A stretch of 64,000 bases of DNA from Mesorhizobium australicum (GTDB taxonomy: Bacteria; Pseudomonadota; Alphaproteobacteria; Rhizobiales; Rhizobiaceae). Under the pieces are notes generated by a model, which did no database searches, was not told where the DNA came from, and was given only the letters and a program-made list of their open reading frames with translations. The number at the start of each line of letters is the position of its first letter. Position 1 is the first letter of the stretch. Below, in pieces: positions 34,260 through 42,567 of this stretch. The translations under genes and the position numbers were made by a program. The stretch covers positions 4,638,501 to 4,702,500 of the forward strand of contig NZ_FXBL01000004.1 of assembly GCF_900177325.1 (NCBI RefSeq). Reading direction: 5' to 3'.

Positions 34260-35225
34260 TCAGAGATGATTCTGGAGCGAGCCGACCAAAGACTTGAGCT
34301 TGCCCGCGACAGGTTGTTTCTCGCGCGGGTCGATCGCCAGTTCCGGCACGCCCCGGCACCCGGGAATGCATGCCTTGTCGGCTGCCATCTGTTCCTCGCG
34401 CGCCATATCCTCGGCTTCGGAGATCAGGAGATGTCTGTTCTCGGCCCTGTAGTCGTCAAGCCCGATCAGGGCTGCGCCGAGCGCGCCGGCGATCTGCGGC
34501 AGGTCGGGCAGGATCAGCGGCATCTGCAGCTCGTCCTGGATGTAATGCACGGCCGCAGGGTTCTTGGCGACGCCGCCGGTCATCACCACCGGACCCTTCT
34601 TGCCGACACGGCCGACAAGTCCAAGAGTGCGCGTCGCGATCGCCTTGTGCACCGCGCCGAGCACGTTCGGCTTGGTATGACCCTCGGCAAGCAGCGAGAT
34701 CACTTCGGTCTCGGCGAAGGTGGCGCACATCGACGATATCTTGAGCTTCTCCGTCGCTTCCAACGCCACGCCGCCCATGTCGGCGAGCTCGATCTCCATG
34801 GCGCGGGCGAGCACTTCGAGAAACTTGCCGGTGCCGGCCGCACAACGGTCGTTCATGGCGAATTGCGCCACCAGGCCGTTGGAATCGACCGAGATCACCT
34901 TGCTGTCTTGGCCGCCGATATCGATGACGAGCCGCGCGCCCGGCACCATCGCGACCGCGCCGCGGGCGTGGCAAGTGATCTCGGTGTAGTTCTTGTCGGC
35001 TTCGTCGAGCATGCGTCGCCCGTAGCCGGTCGATACCGTGCGGCCGATGTCCGCCTGCGTCAGCCCGGCACGCTCCAGAGCCTCCTGCATCGAGTGCTTG
35101 ACGCCGTTGCCCGAGACGGCGCCCATATGCGCAACCGAGTGTGAGACGATGTCGCCCTTGAGGTCGAGGATGACCGTCTTGGCGGTGGTGGAGCCGAAGT
35201 CGACACCCATCACATGCTGCTTCAT
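34260..35225 (-). CDS. ATP-dependent activator of the BcrAD/HgdC family
   Basis: 321-residue ASKHA-fold ATPase that drives electrons at low potential into the two-subunit enzyme. GVDFGSTTAK (7-16) and DIGGQDSK (102-109) bind ATP. C128 (NDRCAAGTG) and C167 (SMCATFAETE) match the two Cys of the archetypal activator HgdC that hold one [4Fe-4S] across a homodimer. Benzoyl-CoA reductases carry two different ATPase subunits; only one is present here, as in dehydratases. A ~50-residue C-terminal extension with C286 and C290 (ACIPGC) is unusual. It follows the B-like subunit gene by 31 bases. Confidence 0.9.
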   Translation of the reverse strand: MKQHVMGVDFGSTTAKTVILDLKGDIVSHSVAHMGAVSGNGVKHSMQEALERAGLTQADIGRTVSTGYGRRMLDEADKNYTEITCHARGAVAMVPGARLVIDIGGQDSKVISVDSNGLVAQFAMNDRCAAGTGKFLEVLARAMEIELADMGGVALEATEKLKISSMCATFAETEVISLLAEGHTKPNVLGAVHKAIATRTLGLVGRVGKKGPVVMTGGVAKNPAAVHYIQDELQMPLILPDLPQIAGALGAALIGLDDYRAENRHLLISEAEDMAREEQMAADKACIPGCRGVPELAIDPREKQPVAGKLKSLVGSLQNHL

Positions 35226-35256
35226 CGAACCACTCCTTCCTGCTCTGCCGGCGCGG

Positions 35257-36591
35257 TCAGGCCGCGGCCATCCTGCGCGACTCGATCGCCTCGAGCATCG
35301 CCTCGACGCGGCTGTTCAAGAGCTCGTCCTTGTAGAAGCTCTCGTCGGTTACATCGCCCTCAAACATCGACGACGGAATGCCCAGGCGCTTCTGCGCCGC
35401 TTCTGCGATCATGAACTGCGGGTTGGTGAAGGCGCGGCAGGTGCGCGAGGCATGGATGACCATGCCGTCGACCTTGAACTTCTTGCACAGCCCCATGATC
35501 AGCTCGATCAGGATCGGCGCCGCATGGTTGTTGGGGCAGATCAGATAGTTCTGCGCCATGCCGCGCACCGGAGCGTTCGGATCAATCAGGCCGGGCTCCT
35601 GCCAGAAGGCCATGTGGGTGTAGCGGCCGGCAACGACCGCGGCATCCCAGCGGGCGAACTTGTTGGCCAGCCAGCCGACCTTGTTCCAGTTCATGATGCC
35701 GTCGAAGAACAGGCGATACTTCTCGTCAGGCACGGCGCCCTCGCCATCCTTGACGCGCTGCTTCACTTCGGCGAGCACGGTCTCGAAATACTGCTTCACG
35801 CCCGGCACCGGCAGGTTGTTGATCGGCGCGATCGACACGACCCAGTCGAAGAAGCTGGCGGGCGCCGGCTGGGCGGTGCAGAGCTCCATCGCCTCCAGCC
35901 GCAACTCCGAGGCGCGCCGGATGTCGGCCATCAGCGAGTAGAGACGATCCCAGGGATAAGGCTTGCCGGTGCGTTCCTCGATGAACTTCACCATGTCGAA
36001 GAGCTGGCGCTCGACATAGGTCGACGTCTCCTCCCATTCCTGCCCGCGCAGATAGCCGGCATCCGGCTTGGACCCCCAGATCCAGGGCAGCGAAACGTTG
36101 AAGATCGGGATCTTCTTGCCGAAGACGCGGCTGGTCATCTCGTCCCACTGCTGCCCCGTGGAGCAGTAGGCATAGGCTGAAATGATCATGTCCGGCGGCG
36201 GCAGCTTCCAGGTCAGATCATCCTCGTCCGGCGCCGCGCCGGCATTGTCGCCGCGCAGGCGCTGGTTCGACACCGCGCAGCCGAGATGGGTGCGGGCATA
36301 GGAGCAGAGCTCGCGCATGTAGCCGCGCTCCTCCGCCACGCGCTGGGCGGTGCCTTCCTGGTGGCGCGCCGCCAGCATCGCGGAATAGGCTTCGCCATGC
36401 ACCCAGCAGATGTCGGCGGCCTCGAGGAACGGATTGATGGCCGAACCCTCGTACCAGCAGACGAGCTTGCCCTCCTCCTTGGCCCGCCAGACCATCTCCC
36501 AATAGTCGTTGACGAGCTTGCCGGCGATGCGGGTCGACTGAAGCTTGTTGGCCTTCTTCTCCTCGAAGGGCGATCTCACGGCGATATTCAT
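35257..36591 (-). CDS. BcrB/HgdA-like reductase/dehydratase subunit, copy 2
   Basis: 444 residues, clearly paralogous to 21853-23211 along its whole length (ANKL-STR, KLVNDYW, LPPPDMI, GRYTHM-FWQEP, HASRTCR, FEGDV-DESFYKDELLN). Candidate cluster Cys are C96 (ELCSY), C143 (AYCSTGQQW) and the one in HASRTCRA. An additional C105 (THLGC) is absent from copy 1, and residues 108-128 differ completely. The gene follows its C-like partner by 16 bases and is followed by the activator. Confidence 0.87.
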   Translation of the reverse strand: MNIAVRSPFEEKKANKLQSTRIAGKLVNDYWEMVWRAKEEGKLVCWYEGSAINPFLEAADICWVHGEAYSAMLAARHQEGTAQRVAEERGYMRELCSYARTHLGCAVSNQRLRGDNAGAAPDEDDLTWKLPPPDMIISAYAYCSTGQQWDEMTSRVFGKKIPIFNVSLPWIWGSKPDAGYLRGQEWEETSTYVERQLFDMVKFIEERTGKPYPWDRLYSLMADIRRASELRLEAMELCTAQPAPASFFDWVVSIAPINNLPVPGVKQYFETVLAEVKQRVKDGEGAVPDEKYRLFFDGIMNWNKVGWLANKFARWDAAVVAGRYTHMAFWQEPGLIDPNAPVRGMAQNYLICPNNHAAPILIELIMGLCKKFKVDGMVIHASRTCRAFTNPQFMIAEAAQKRLGIPSSMFEGDVTDESFYKDELLNSRVEAMLEAIESRRMAAA

Positions 36592-36607
36592 CTGTGCGTC
36601 TCCTGGC

Positions 36608-37765
36608 TCAGGCGGCTTGGCGGTGCTTCACGACTTCGACGAAGGTCTCGACCCTGGTCTTCATGCTTTCGAGGGCCATACCGTCATGCTCGGTCTCGAT
36701 GAGCAGATGCGGCACGCCGGCCTTCTCGAAGGCCTCCTTGACCTCGGGGTAGTAGTACATGTGCGGCTCGCAGAACTTGGCCATCAGGACGATCATGCCC
36801 TGGGCGCGCTCGTCGCGGATCGCGTTCAGAAGGTAGGCGTCCCAGTCGACATTGTTCTGGACGCGCGTCGGGCACGGCACGCCGGTATTGCGGTCCATGT
36901 ACCAGCGGGCGAGACCGGAGATCGGATCGCCCTGCTCGGGAACATCCGTCGAGATGTAGCGAAAGCCGTGGTAGAGATCGTCGCCCACGACGGTCACGCC
37001 GCACTCCTCGATCATCCGCAGCACTTCCGGCTTCGGCGCCTGACAGAAATGGCCGGACAGGTGCAGCCGCACGTTCCGCGTCGGCCGCAGCCCCCCATCC
37101 TCGAAGGAAGCCACGAGCGCTTCGAGCAGCTCCGTATGCTCTGCCTTGTCCATGATCATCGACGATTTGACGACGTGCTGCATCTCGACGGAGCCGAGCG
37201 GCGCGGTGCCGGTCTTGCGCATGTCGTAGAGGCGGCGGATCAGGCCGCGATTGCGGTTGAACAGCCGGATCGACGCATGCAGCGCCTCGTCCTCGACCGG
37301 GGCGCCGACGAAGTCTTCGAGTTCCTCCTTCAGCTTCGTGAAGCTCTCCTCCGAGCGCCCTTGCGTCCAGGGATCGCACATTGAGGAGATGAGCTGGAAG
37401 AAGATGACGCGCGTCTCGGTCAGCTGCATGCGGATCGCGTCGGCGGCGCCGAGCAGCTGCACGCAATGGTCGCCGAACATGATCGCGTCGAGAACCCCGA
37501 AGTCGCCGCGGACCGCCTGGTCGACCATGGACCGCGTGTAGCCGCAGTAGAACGGAAAGAGCAGGCCATGACCGAGCGTGATCGGCTCGTCGCTTTCCTG
37601 CAGGATCATCGGCAGCGTGTTGGCGGCGTGCGCGAGCTCGCCGGGAAAGTTCATCGGAAACGAGCCGATGACCTTGCGGCCCGTCCGCTCCTTCCAGGCT
37701 CTCGCATAACCGAGCGGGTCCCGGGCTGCTTCCGCGAAACGGTCGATGATCGCTTGTCTGTCCAA
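36608..37765 (-). CDS. BcrC/HgdB-like reductase/dehydratase subunit, copy 2
   Basis: 385 residues, paralogous to 20685-21839 (AWKERTGR-VIG, MFGDHCVQLLG, SGH-C-APKPE, VPCPTR, KFCEPHMY-YPE-KEAFE). Cluster Cys candidates are C74 (YCGY), C101 (DHCVQ) and the KFCEPH one. First gene of an operon with the B-like subunit, the activator, the small membrane protein and the alcohol dehydrogenase. The promoter region has a GGTGAG-N5-CTCACC palindrome. Confidence 0.87.
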   Translation of the reverse strand: MDRQAIIDRFAEAARDPLGYARAWKERTGRKVIGSFPMNFPGELAHAANTLPMILQESDEPITLGHGLLFPFYCGYTRSMVDQAVRGDFGVLDAIMFGDHCVQLLGAADAIRMQLTETRVIFFQLISSMCDPWTQGRSEESFTKLKEELEDFVGAPVEDEALHASIRLFNRNRGLIRRLYDMRKTGTAPLGSVEMQHVVKSSMIMDKAEHTELLEALVASFEDGGLRPTRNVRLHLSGHFCQAPKPEVLRMIEECGVTVVGDDLYHGFRYISTDVPEQGDPISGLARWYMDRNTGVPCPTRVQNNVDWDAYLLNAIRDERAQGMIVLMAKFCEPHMYYYPEVKEAFEKAGVPHLLIETEHDGMALESMKTRVETFVEVVKHRQAA

Positions 37766-37806
37766 GGCTGGCTCCGAAAGTGGCTTGCTCTTTTGCCGAT
37801 CGTCTA

Positions 37807-37823
37807 GGTGAGTTTAGCTCACC
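37807..37823. promoter_or_regulatory. GGTGAG-N5-CTCACC palindrome upstream of the second reductase-like operon
   Basis: Perfect 6-base arms, 42 bases upstream of the gene starting at 37765. It shares the TGAGT half-site with 18838-18850 and 20557-20569. The rest of the 214-base gap (37766-37979) holds GTACGCTAG (37847-37855) and the promoter of the divergent CaiB gene, with no coding sequence. Confidence 0.55.
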
Positions 37824-37979
37824 AAATGCATCTGTCAAGACGATTCGTACGCTAGATATACTAATTGACATGATGAGCGCTTTCACACAATGACAGCCTA
37901 AGAATGAAGGGGCTATGCAGCCGCGCGGCTGCAAGCGACCGCCATTCTTCTGGTTAGCCAAGCTCAATAGGAGTGCCGA

Positions 37980-39134
37980 ATGGGTCCGCTGCAGGGTGTC
38001 AGGATCGTCGAGATGTCCAACATCGGCCCGGGCCCTTTCTGCGGCATGCTTCTCGCGGATCTCGGAGCCGAGGTTGTGAGCGTGCAGCGGCTGTCGACAG
38101 GCGATCTCGGCTTCGACATCGGCCTGCGCTACGACCTCCTGAACCGGTCGAAACAGGCCGCCGCGGTCGATCTGAAGTCACCGGAAGGCGTCGCCGTGGT
38201 GCGCGAGATGATCGCCTCGGCGGACATGGTGATCGAAGGCTTCCGCCCGGGCGTCATGGAACGGCTGGGGCTCGGCCCGGAAGTCTGCCTCGCCGACAAT
38301 CCGCGCCTCGTCTACGGGCGGATGACCGGCTGGGGCCAGGACGGTCCGCTGGCGCAGATGGCCGGTCACGACATCAACTACATCGCGATGACCGGAGCAC
38401 TCGCGGCGATCGGGCCGAAGGGCGGCGCCCCTGCCGTGCCGCTCAACCTTGTCGGAGATTTCGCTGGCGGCTCGCTCTACCTGGCCATGGGCCTGCTCGC
38501 CGCGCTGGTGGAAGCACGCCAGTCCGGCAGGGGCCAGGTCGTCGACGCGGCCATGGTCGACGGCGTCGCCAGCATGCTGACCATGCATCTCGGCTACCGG
38601 CAGGCGAAGTTCTGGAACCTCGACCGGGGAACCAACAGCGTCGATGGCGGATCCCCATGGTACACCACCTACGCCACGAAGGACGGTCGCTGGATGGCGG
38701 TCGGCGCTGTGGAGACACGCTTCTATCGCGAGTTCGTCCGCATCCTCGGCCTGGACGTTGCGACGCTCCCCGGCCAGCACGACCACACCCGCTGGGACGA
38801 GCTTCGCACGATCTTCGCCACGGAGTTCGCAAAGAAGACAAGGGACGAGTGGGAACTGCTGTTCGAGGGCACGGATGCATGCGTGTCGCCGGTGCTCGAC
38901 ATGGACGAGGCGCCACACCACCGCACCGCCAATGCGCGCGGCACCTTCGTGCAGCGCGACGGCCTCACCGAGCCGGCGCCGGCGCCGCGCTTCAGCCGCA
39001 CCGCCGCGACGATCAGGAACTCGCCGCCGGATGCGCGCCAGACGACGGCTTCGACCTTGTCCGCCTGGGGCATCGATCCGGCGCGCATCGCGCGGCTGTC
39101 GGCGGACGGGGTGATCGCCGCGCCGGACGCTTGA
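37980..39134 (+). CDS. CaiB/BaiF-family (class III) CoA-transferase
   Basis: 384 residues. The N-terminal LQGVRIVEMSNIGPGPFCGMLLADLGAEV and a later NR-KAAA-DLK-like segment (NRSKQAAAVDLKS) are hallmarks of the family, which moves CoA between acids through an aspartyl-CoA intermediate; the Asp is probably in GHDINYIA. It is divergent from the second reductase-like operon, and its stop abuts the TetR gene stop with no spare bases. It could recycle CoA onto the incoming acid. Confidence 0.88.
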   Translation: MGPLQGVRIVEMSNIGPGPFCGMLLADLGAEVVSVQRLSTGDLGFDIGLRYDLLNRSKQAAAVDLKSPEGVAVVREMIASADMVIEGFRPGVMERLGLGPEVCLADNPRLVYGRMTGWGQDGPLAQMAGHDINYIAMTGALAAIGPKGGAPAVPLNLVGDFAGGSLYLAMGLLAALVEARQSGRGQVVDAAMVDGVASMLTMHLGYRQAKFWNLDRGTNSVDGGSPWYTTYATKDGRWMAVGAVETRFYREFVRILGLDVATLPGQHDHTRWDELRTIFATEFAKKTRDEWELLFEGTDACVSPVLDMDEAPHHRTANARGTFVQRDGLTEPAPAPRFSRTAATIRNSPPDARQTTASTLSAWGIDPARIARLSADGVIAAPDA

Positions 39135-39857
39135 TCAGCGTTTTGGGCCGGCCTGCTTCCTCAGCGACGCCGTCACCTTCTCCAGCATGTCGACCGCTTC
39201 GGACAGATGCCGGTCCGCGGGCTGGTTCACGACGATGCCGCCCAGGATCACCTCGGTGATCCACCCGGCAGAATCGTCAACCGAGAAATCGCCTTCCCGG
39301 CGGAGATAGGCCCAGGTCTGGTGCTCGATCGCGCCGAAGATCATGTCGCGCATCAGCCGCATCGGGATGTCGTCGCGCACGATACCGCTCTTGCGGCCGT
39401 CCTCGACGACACCCATGACCCGCTCAACCACCTCGCGGTTCTGTTGGTAAATGCGCATGGTCCGGTAGGCGGGATCGGCGCGCAGTTCCATCAGCACGAA
39501 GCGCGACAGCGCCGGCTCGCGGCGGATGAACGACAGGGCCCACCAGATGGCGTGATAGAGCCGGTCCTTCAGCGGGCCGCTGGTGCGGGCGGGATAGTCG
39601 TCGCTGAGAAACTCCTCGAACCAGTCCTCCGCAGCCTTGATCAGCAGGTCGCGCTTGGTCGGGAAGTATTTGTAGATCGTGGCTTCCGACGTGCCGCAGC
39701 GTTCGGCGACCTCGGAGGTCAGGAATTGCTCGGAACCTCGGTCCCGCAGCACCGATCGGGCGGTCTGCAGGATCACCGCGACCCTCTGGTCGCGCGGCAG
39801 TCGCCGTGCGGCGGCGCGTGGTGGCGGCTTCGACTGCATCAACGACTCCGCTGGCAT
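39135..39857 (-). CDS. TetR-family transcriptional regulator
   Basis: 240 residues. The N-terminal helix-turn-helix is LTSEVAERCGTSEATIYKYFPTKRDLL; the C-terminal helical domain binds an effector, often an acyl-CoA in catabolic clusters. A perfect palindrome (39860-39874) touches the start region, so self-repression is likely. The ATG at 39857 is used here; the ATG at 39839 has a better spaced GGAG and could be the true start. Confidence 0.9.
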   Translation of the reverse strand: MPAESLMQSKPPPRAAARRLPRDQRVAVILQTARSVLRDRGSEQFLTSEVAERCGTSEATIYKYFPTKRDLLIKAAEDWFEEFLSDDYPARTSGPLKDRLYHAIWWALSFIRREPALSRFVLMELRADPAYRTMRIYQQNREVVERVMGVVEDGRKSGIVRDDIPMRLMRDMIFGAIEHQTWAYLRREGDFSVDDSAGWITEVILGGIVVNQPADRHLSEAVDMLEKVTASLRKQAGPKR

Positions 39858-39859
39858 GA

Positions 39860-39874
39860 CATGGAGACTCCATG
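39860..39874. promoter_or_regulatory. Palindrome CATGGAG-A-CTCCATG at the TetR gene start
   Basis: A perfect 7-1-7 inverted repeat immediately upstream of the regulator's first ATG. Its position over the ribosome-binding or promoter region suggests an autoregulatory operator. Confidence 0.55.
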
Positions 39875-39926
39875 CACCACGCAGCCACGCCTGTCCATCT
39901 CGGGCCCCTCGCAGGCCGGGACCGGC

Positions 39927-40424
39927 TTACTCGTTCGGAAACAGCTCTCCCAGCGTGCTGCCCATCGGCGCCTGGCGCCCGCTGACCCGGTAGATGCAGC
40001 TCGAGCGGAACACGATCCTGTCTCCGACTGTGGCGAGCGTCTGCTGGAACAGGGTCGTCTTTGTCGCCCGCAGCAGCGTCGTGTCCCCTTCCAGCCAGTC
40101 GCCGAGGATAGCCGGCGATATGTAGTCGAGCGACATGCTGATCGTCGGCATCAGTATCTGGCGCAGATCGCTGCGTGCCTGCTGGGTGACGTAGACCTGC
40201 ATGTCCGCGAACGACGCCAGCACGCCGCCATGGCAGGTGTCGTGCGGGTTGATATGCCGGCGACCGATGCGCATGCCGAGCCGCAACCTGCCGTCCAGCA
40301 TTCTGCCGTAGATCGGACCGAAATAGGCGTTGTATCCGGGCCCGGTCGGCAGCGGCGCGAAGCCCTCCGGCGGATCGTCCGCGATTTCGCTAGCCAGCAA
40401 CTCGCCAACCGTCCTCGGATCCAT
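39927..40424 (-). CDS. PaaI-type hot-dog thioesterase
   Basis: About 165 residues of hot-dog fold. INPHDTCHGGVLASFADM carries the HGG motif of PaaI-like acyl-CoA thioesterases. The ATG at 40424 has GGAGG about 8 bases upstream; a TTG just before it is less likely. It could release CoA from dead-end thioesters. Confidence 0.85.
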   Translation of the reverse strand: MDPRTVGELLASEIADDPPEGFAPLPTGPGYNAYFGPIYGRMLDGRLRLGMRIGRRHINPHDTCHGGVLASFADMQVYVTQQARSDLRQILMPTISMSLDYISPAILGDWLEGDTTLLRATKTTLFQQTLATVGDRIVFRSSCIYRVSGRQAPMGSTLGELFPNE

Positions 40425-40576
40425 CAAGTGTCCTCCGTCGCCTTCGCGGTCATGAAACAGCGCAACCGCGTCCCTGTCCAGATTTAATTCGCTAGTTCAC
40501 CATACGCATGCGGACATATCTTGACCTTTCCCGATCCTGCAGGCAGATAGGTCGCAAGCACGGAGGAGGCCCGCCC

Positions 40577-41536
40577 ATGATCGACTGGATCAAGAACGCT
40601 CCCGAGATCACCGATCCCGGCTATCAGCCGAAGGACGACCTGCGCCATCGCGCCGCCGACGGCGGCAGGGCGCGCGACTCGCTGTTCTGGCAGGTGATCA
40701 TGCCAGACCACGAACTCGGCTTTCAGTGCTACCTCTACCTGACTGGCACCGGGAAGGCCGGTTTCAACCTCATTCTCTGGGGCACCGAACGCAAACCCTA
40801 CGTGCTGGAACTGGTGCAGGGCGACGTGCCCGACACAATGGACTTCGACGACTTCCGGCTCGGTGACTTGCGCGTCCGGCAGCCGGCCGACCAGAAGACG
40901 GCGCGCATCGCCTTCGAGAGCGACAAGGTCAAGCTCGACTATTCCTTCGAAGGCTTCCATGCGCCCTTCAGCTACCGGTCCAATCCCGACGGCTTGCCGT
41001 CCTGGTTCGCCGACAACCGGCTCGAGCAGTCCGGCTGGGTGAAGGGCTACATCGAGTGGGACGGAAAGCGGATCGAGCTCGACCGGATCGGCCATCGCGA
41101 CCATTCCTGGGGCGTGCGCCACTGGCAGGTGCCGCAGCACTGGAAGTGGCTGGTCGCCTACGCGCCCGATGCCTCGCGCATCGTCAATGCCTGGATCTGG
41201 ATGGCGAAGGGCGAATGGGGCGTCGGCGGCTATGTCGTGCGCGACGGCGAATTGGTGCCGATCGCGTCCGTCGACCAGAAGGCGGCGTTTGACGACGACA
41301 TGACCCAGCGCAGCATTGACGTGCAGATCACCGACATCCGAGGTGGCACGTGCTCGATGCAGATGGAGCGCTTCGGGCTGGTCAAGTTGCCGACCGGCGG
41401 ACGCCATGCGACGATGATCATGGAAGCGGCCTGCCGGGCGAAGATCGACGGGCGCGACGCCGCCGGCCAGTTCGAGTGCCAGTGGCCGCAATCCTATCTC
41501 GACGCGATGATCGAGCTGAACAAGACGTCGCGATGA
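40577..41536 (+). CDS. DUF7064/DUF7065-like protein of unknown function
   Basis: 319 residues, mostly beta-strand in character, of the kind formerly grouped with AttH/lipocalin-like hydroxyneurosporene-synthase folds. Conserved-looking segments are YLTGTGKAGFNLILWG, RIGHRDHSWGVRHW and NAWIWMAKGEWGVGGYV. The ATG at 40577 has GGAGGAGG upstream and starts the protein at MIDWIKNAPE; the frame is open a little further upstream without a ribosome site. The stop overlaps the next start (ATGA). Such genes commonly sit beside phosphotransferase and CoA genes in aromatic or steroid clusters; function unknown. Confidence 0.72.
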   Translation: MIDWIKNAPEITDPGYQPKDDLRHRAADGGRARDSLFWQVIMPDHELGFQCYLYLTGTGKAGFNLILWGTERKPYVLELVQGDVPDTMDFDDFRLGDLRVRQPADQKTARIAFESDKVKLDYSFEGFHAPFSYRSNPDGLPSWFADNRLEQSGWVKGYIEWDGKRIELDRIGHRDHSWGVRHWQVPQHWKWLVAYAPDASRIVNAWIWMAKGEWGVGGYVVRDGELVPIASVDQKAAFDDDMTQRSIDVQITDIRGGTCSMQMERFGLVKLPTGGRHATMIMEAACRAKIDGRDAAGQFECQWPQSYLDAMIELNKTSR

Positions 41537-42543
41537 GCTGGAATTGGGACGACGCGACCCTCGCGGCGCTCGACGGGTTTCTTGCGGCGAAGGGCCTGCG
41601 CGACGGCGCTCCACAGCCGCGGCGCATCGGCGACGGTCATTCCAACCTTACCTATCTGATCAAGGTGAAGGGCGGCAACGCGGTGCTGCGCCGTCCGCCG
41701 CCGCCGCCGGTGCCGAAGGGCGCAAACGACGTGCTGCGCGAGGCGCGCGTGCTGACGGCCCTGCAGGACCAGGACGTGCCTACCCCGCGCGTGCTGGCAG
41801 TCGCACAGGCCGGCGACGTGCTCGACGTGCCCTTCTATGTCATGGAGCATGTGCCTGGACACATCATGACGGACAGGCTCGCGCCGCCCTTCGACGCGGC
41901 GCGCGACGGCCGCGCCATCACCTTCGGCCTGGCGGAGGGCCTTGCGAAACTGCACGCGGTGGACTGGCGCGCCTGCGGGCTCGATGATTTCGGTCAGCCC
42001 AAAGACTTCAACGCCCGTCATCTGAAGCGGCTCGAAGGGCTGATGAACCTGCGCGACGACGCGGCGCCCGCCTGGCTCGCCGACATGGCCGCGCATCTGC
42101 GTTCGACAGCGCCGGCGGAATCCGGCGCCGCGATCGTCCACAACGATTTCCGGCTGGGCAACGTCATCTGGTCGCTGGCTGCGCCGCCGCGGCTGCTGGC
42201 GATCCTCGACTGGGAGCTCGCCACGATCGGCGATCCGCTGCTCGATCTCGGCTACACGGCCTGCTGCTATCCGGCAAACAACGAGCCGCTGAACCCGACG
42301 CAGGAACTGTCGGCCGCCATGCTCGGCGATGGCTTTCCGGCGCGCGAGGAATTGGTGGAGCGCTATGCGGCTCTGACGGGGCGCGACGTGTCGCGGCTGC
42401 CCTGGTATGCGGCGATGGCGGCATGGAAGCTCGCCGTCCTCTACGACTACCAGCACCGGCTCGGCCGCGACGCCTATTACGAGGACGCCACGCAGGCGCC
42501 GCGCTTTATCGCGTCGGCGGAACTTTTCGCACGCGCCATCTGA
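41533..42543 (+). CDS. Phosphotransferase of the APH/ACAD10 type
   Basis: 336 residues with a kinase-like fold: IVHNDFRLGNVIW is the catalytic loop (Asp and Asn) and ILDWELATIGDPLLDLGY the metal-binding segment. This branch resembles the kinase domain of human ACAD10/ACAD11, which phosphorylates 4-hydroxyacyl-CoA so that the 4-hydroxy group can be eliminated. A comparable job on a hydroxyacyl-CoA is a reasonable hypothesis in this neighbourhood. Translation is coupled to the DUF7064-like gene. Confidence 0.85.
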   Translation: MSWNWDDATLAALDGFLAAKGLRDGAPQPRRIGDGHSNLTYLIKVKGGNAVLRRPPPPPVPKGANDVLREARVLTALQDQDVPTPRVLAVAQAGDVLDVPFYVMEHVPGHIMTDRLAPPFDAARDGRAITFGLAEGLAKLHAVDWRACGLDDFGQPKDFNARHLKRLEGLMNLRDDAAPAWLADMAAHLRSTAPAESGAAIVHNDFRLGNVIWSLAAPPRLLAILDWELATIGDPLLDLGYTACCYPANNEPLNPTQELSAAMLGDGFPAREELVERYAALTGRDVSRLPWYAAMAAWKLAVLYDYQHRLGRDAYYEDATQAPRFIASAELFARAI

Positions 42544-42567
42544 GGACAGCGCACTCCGGAGGCGACG

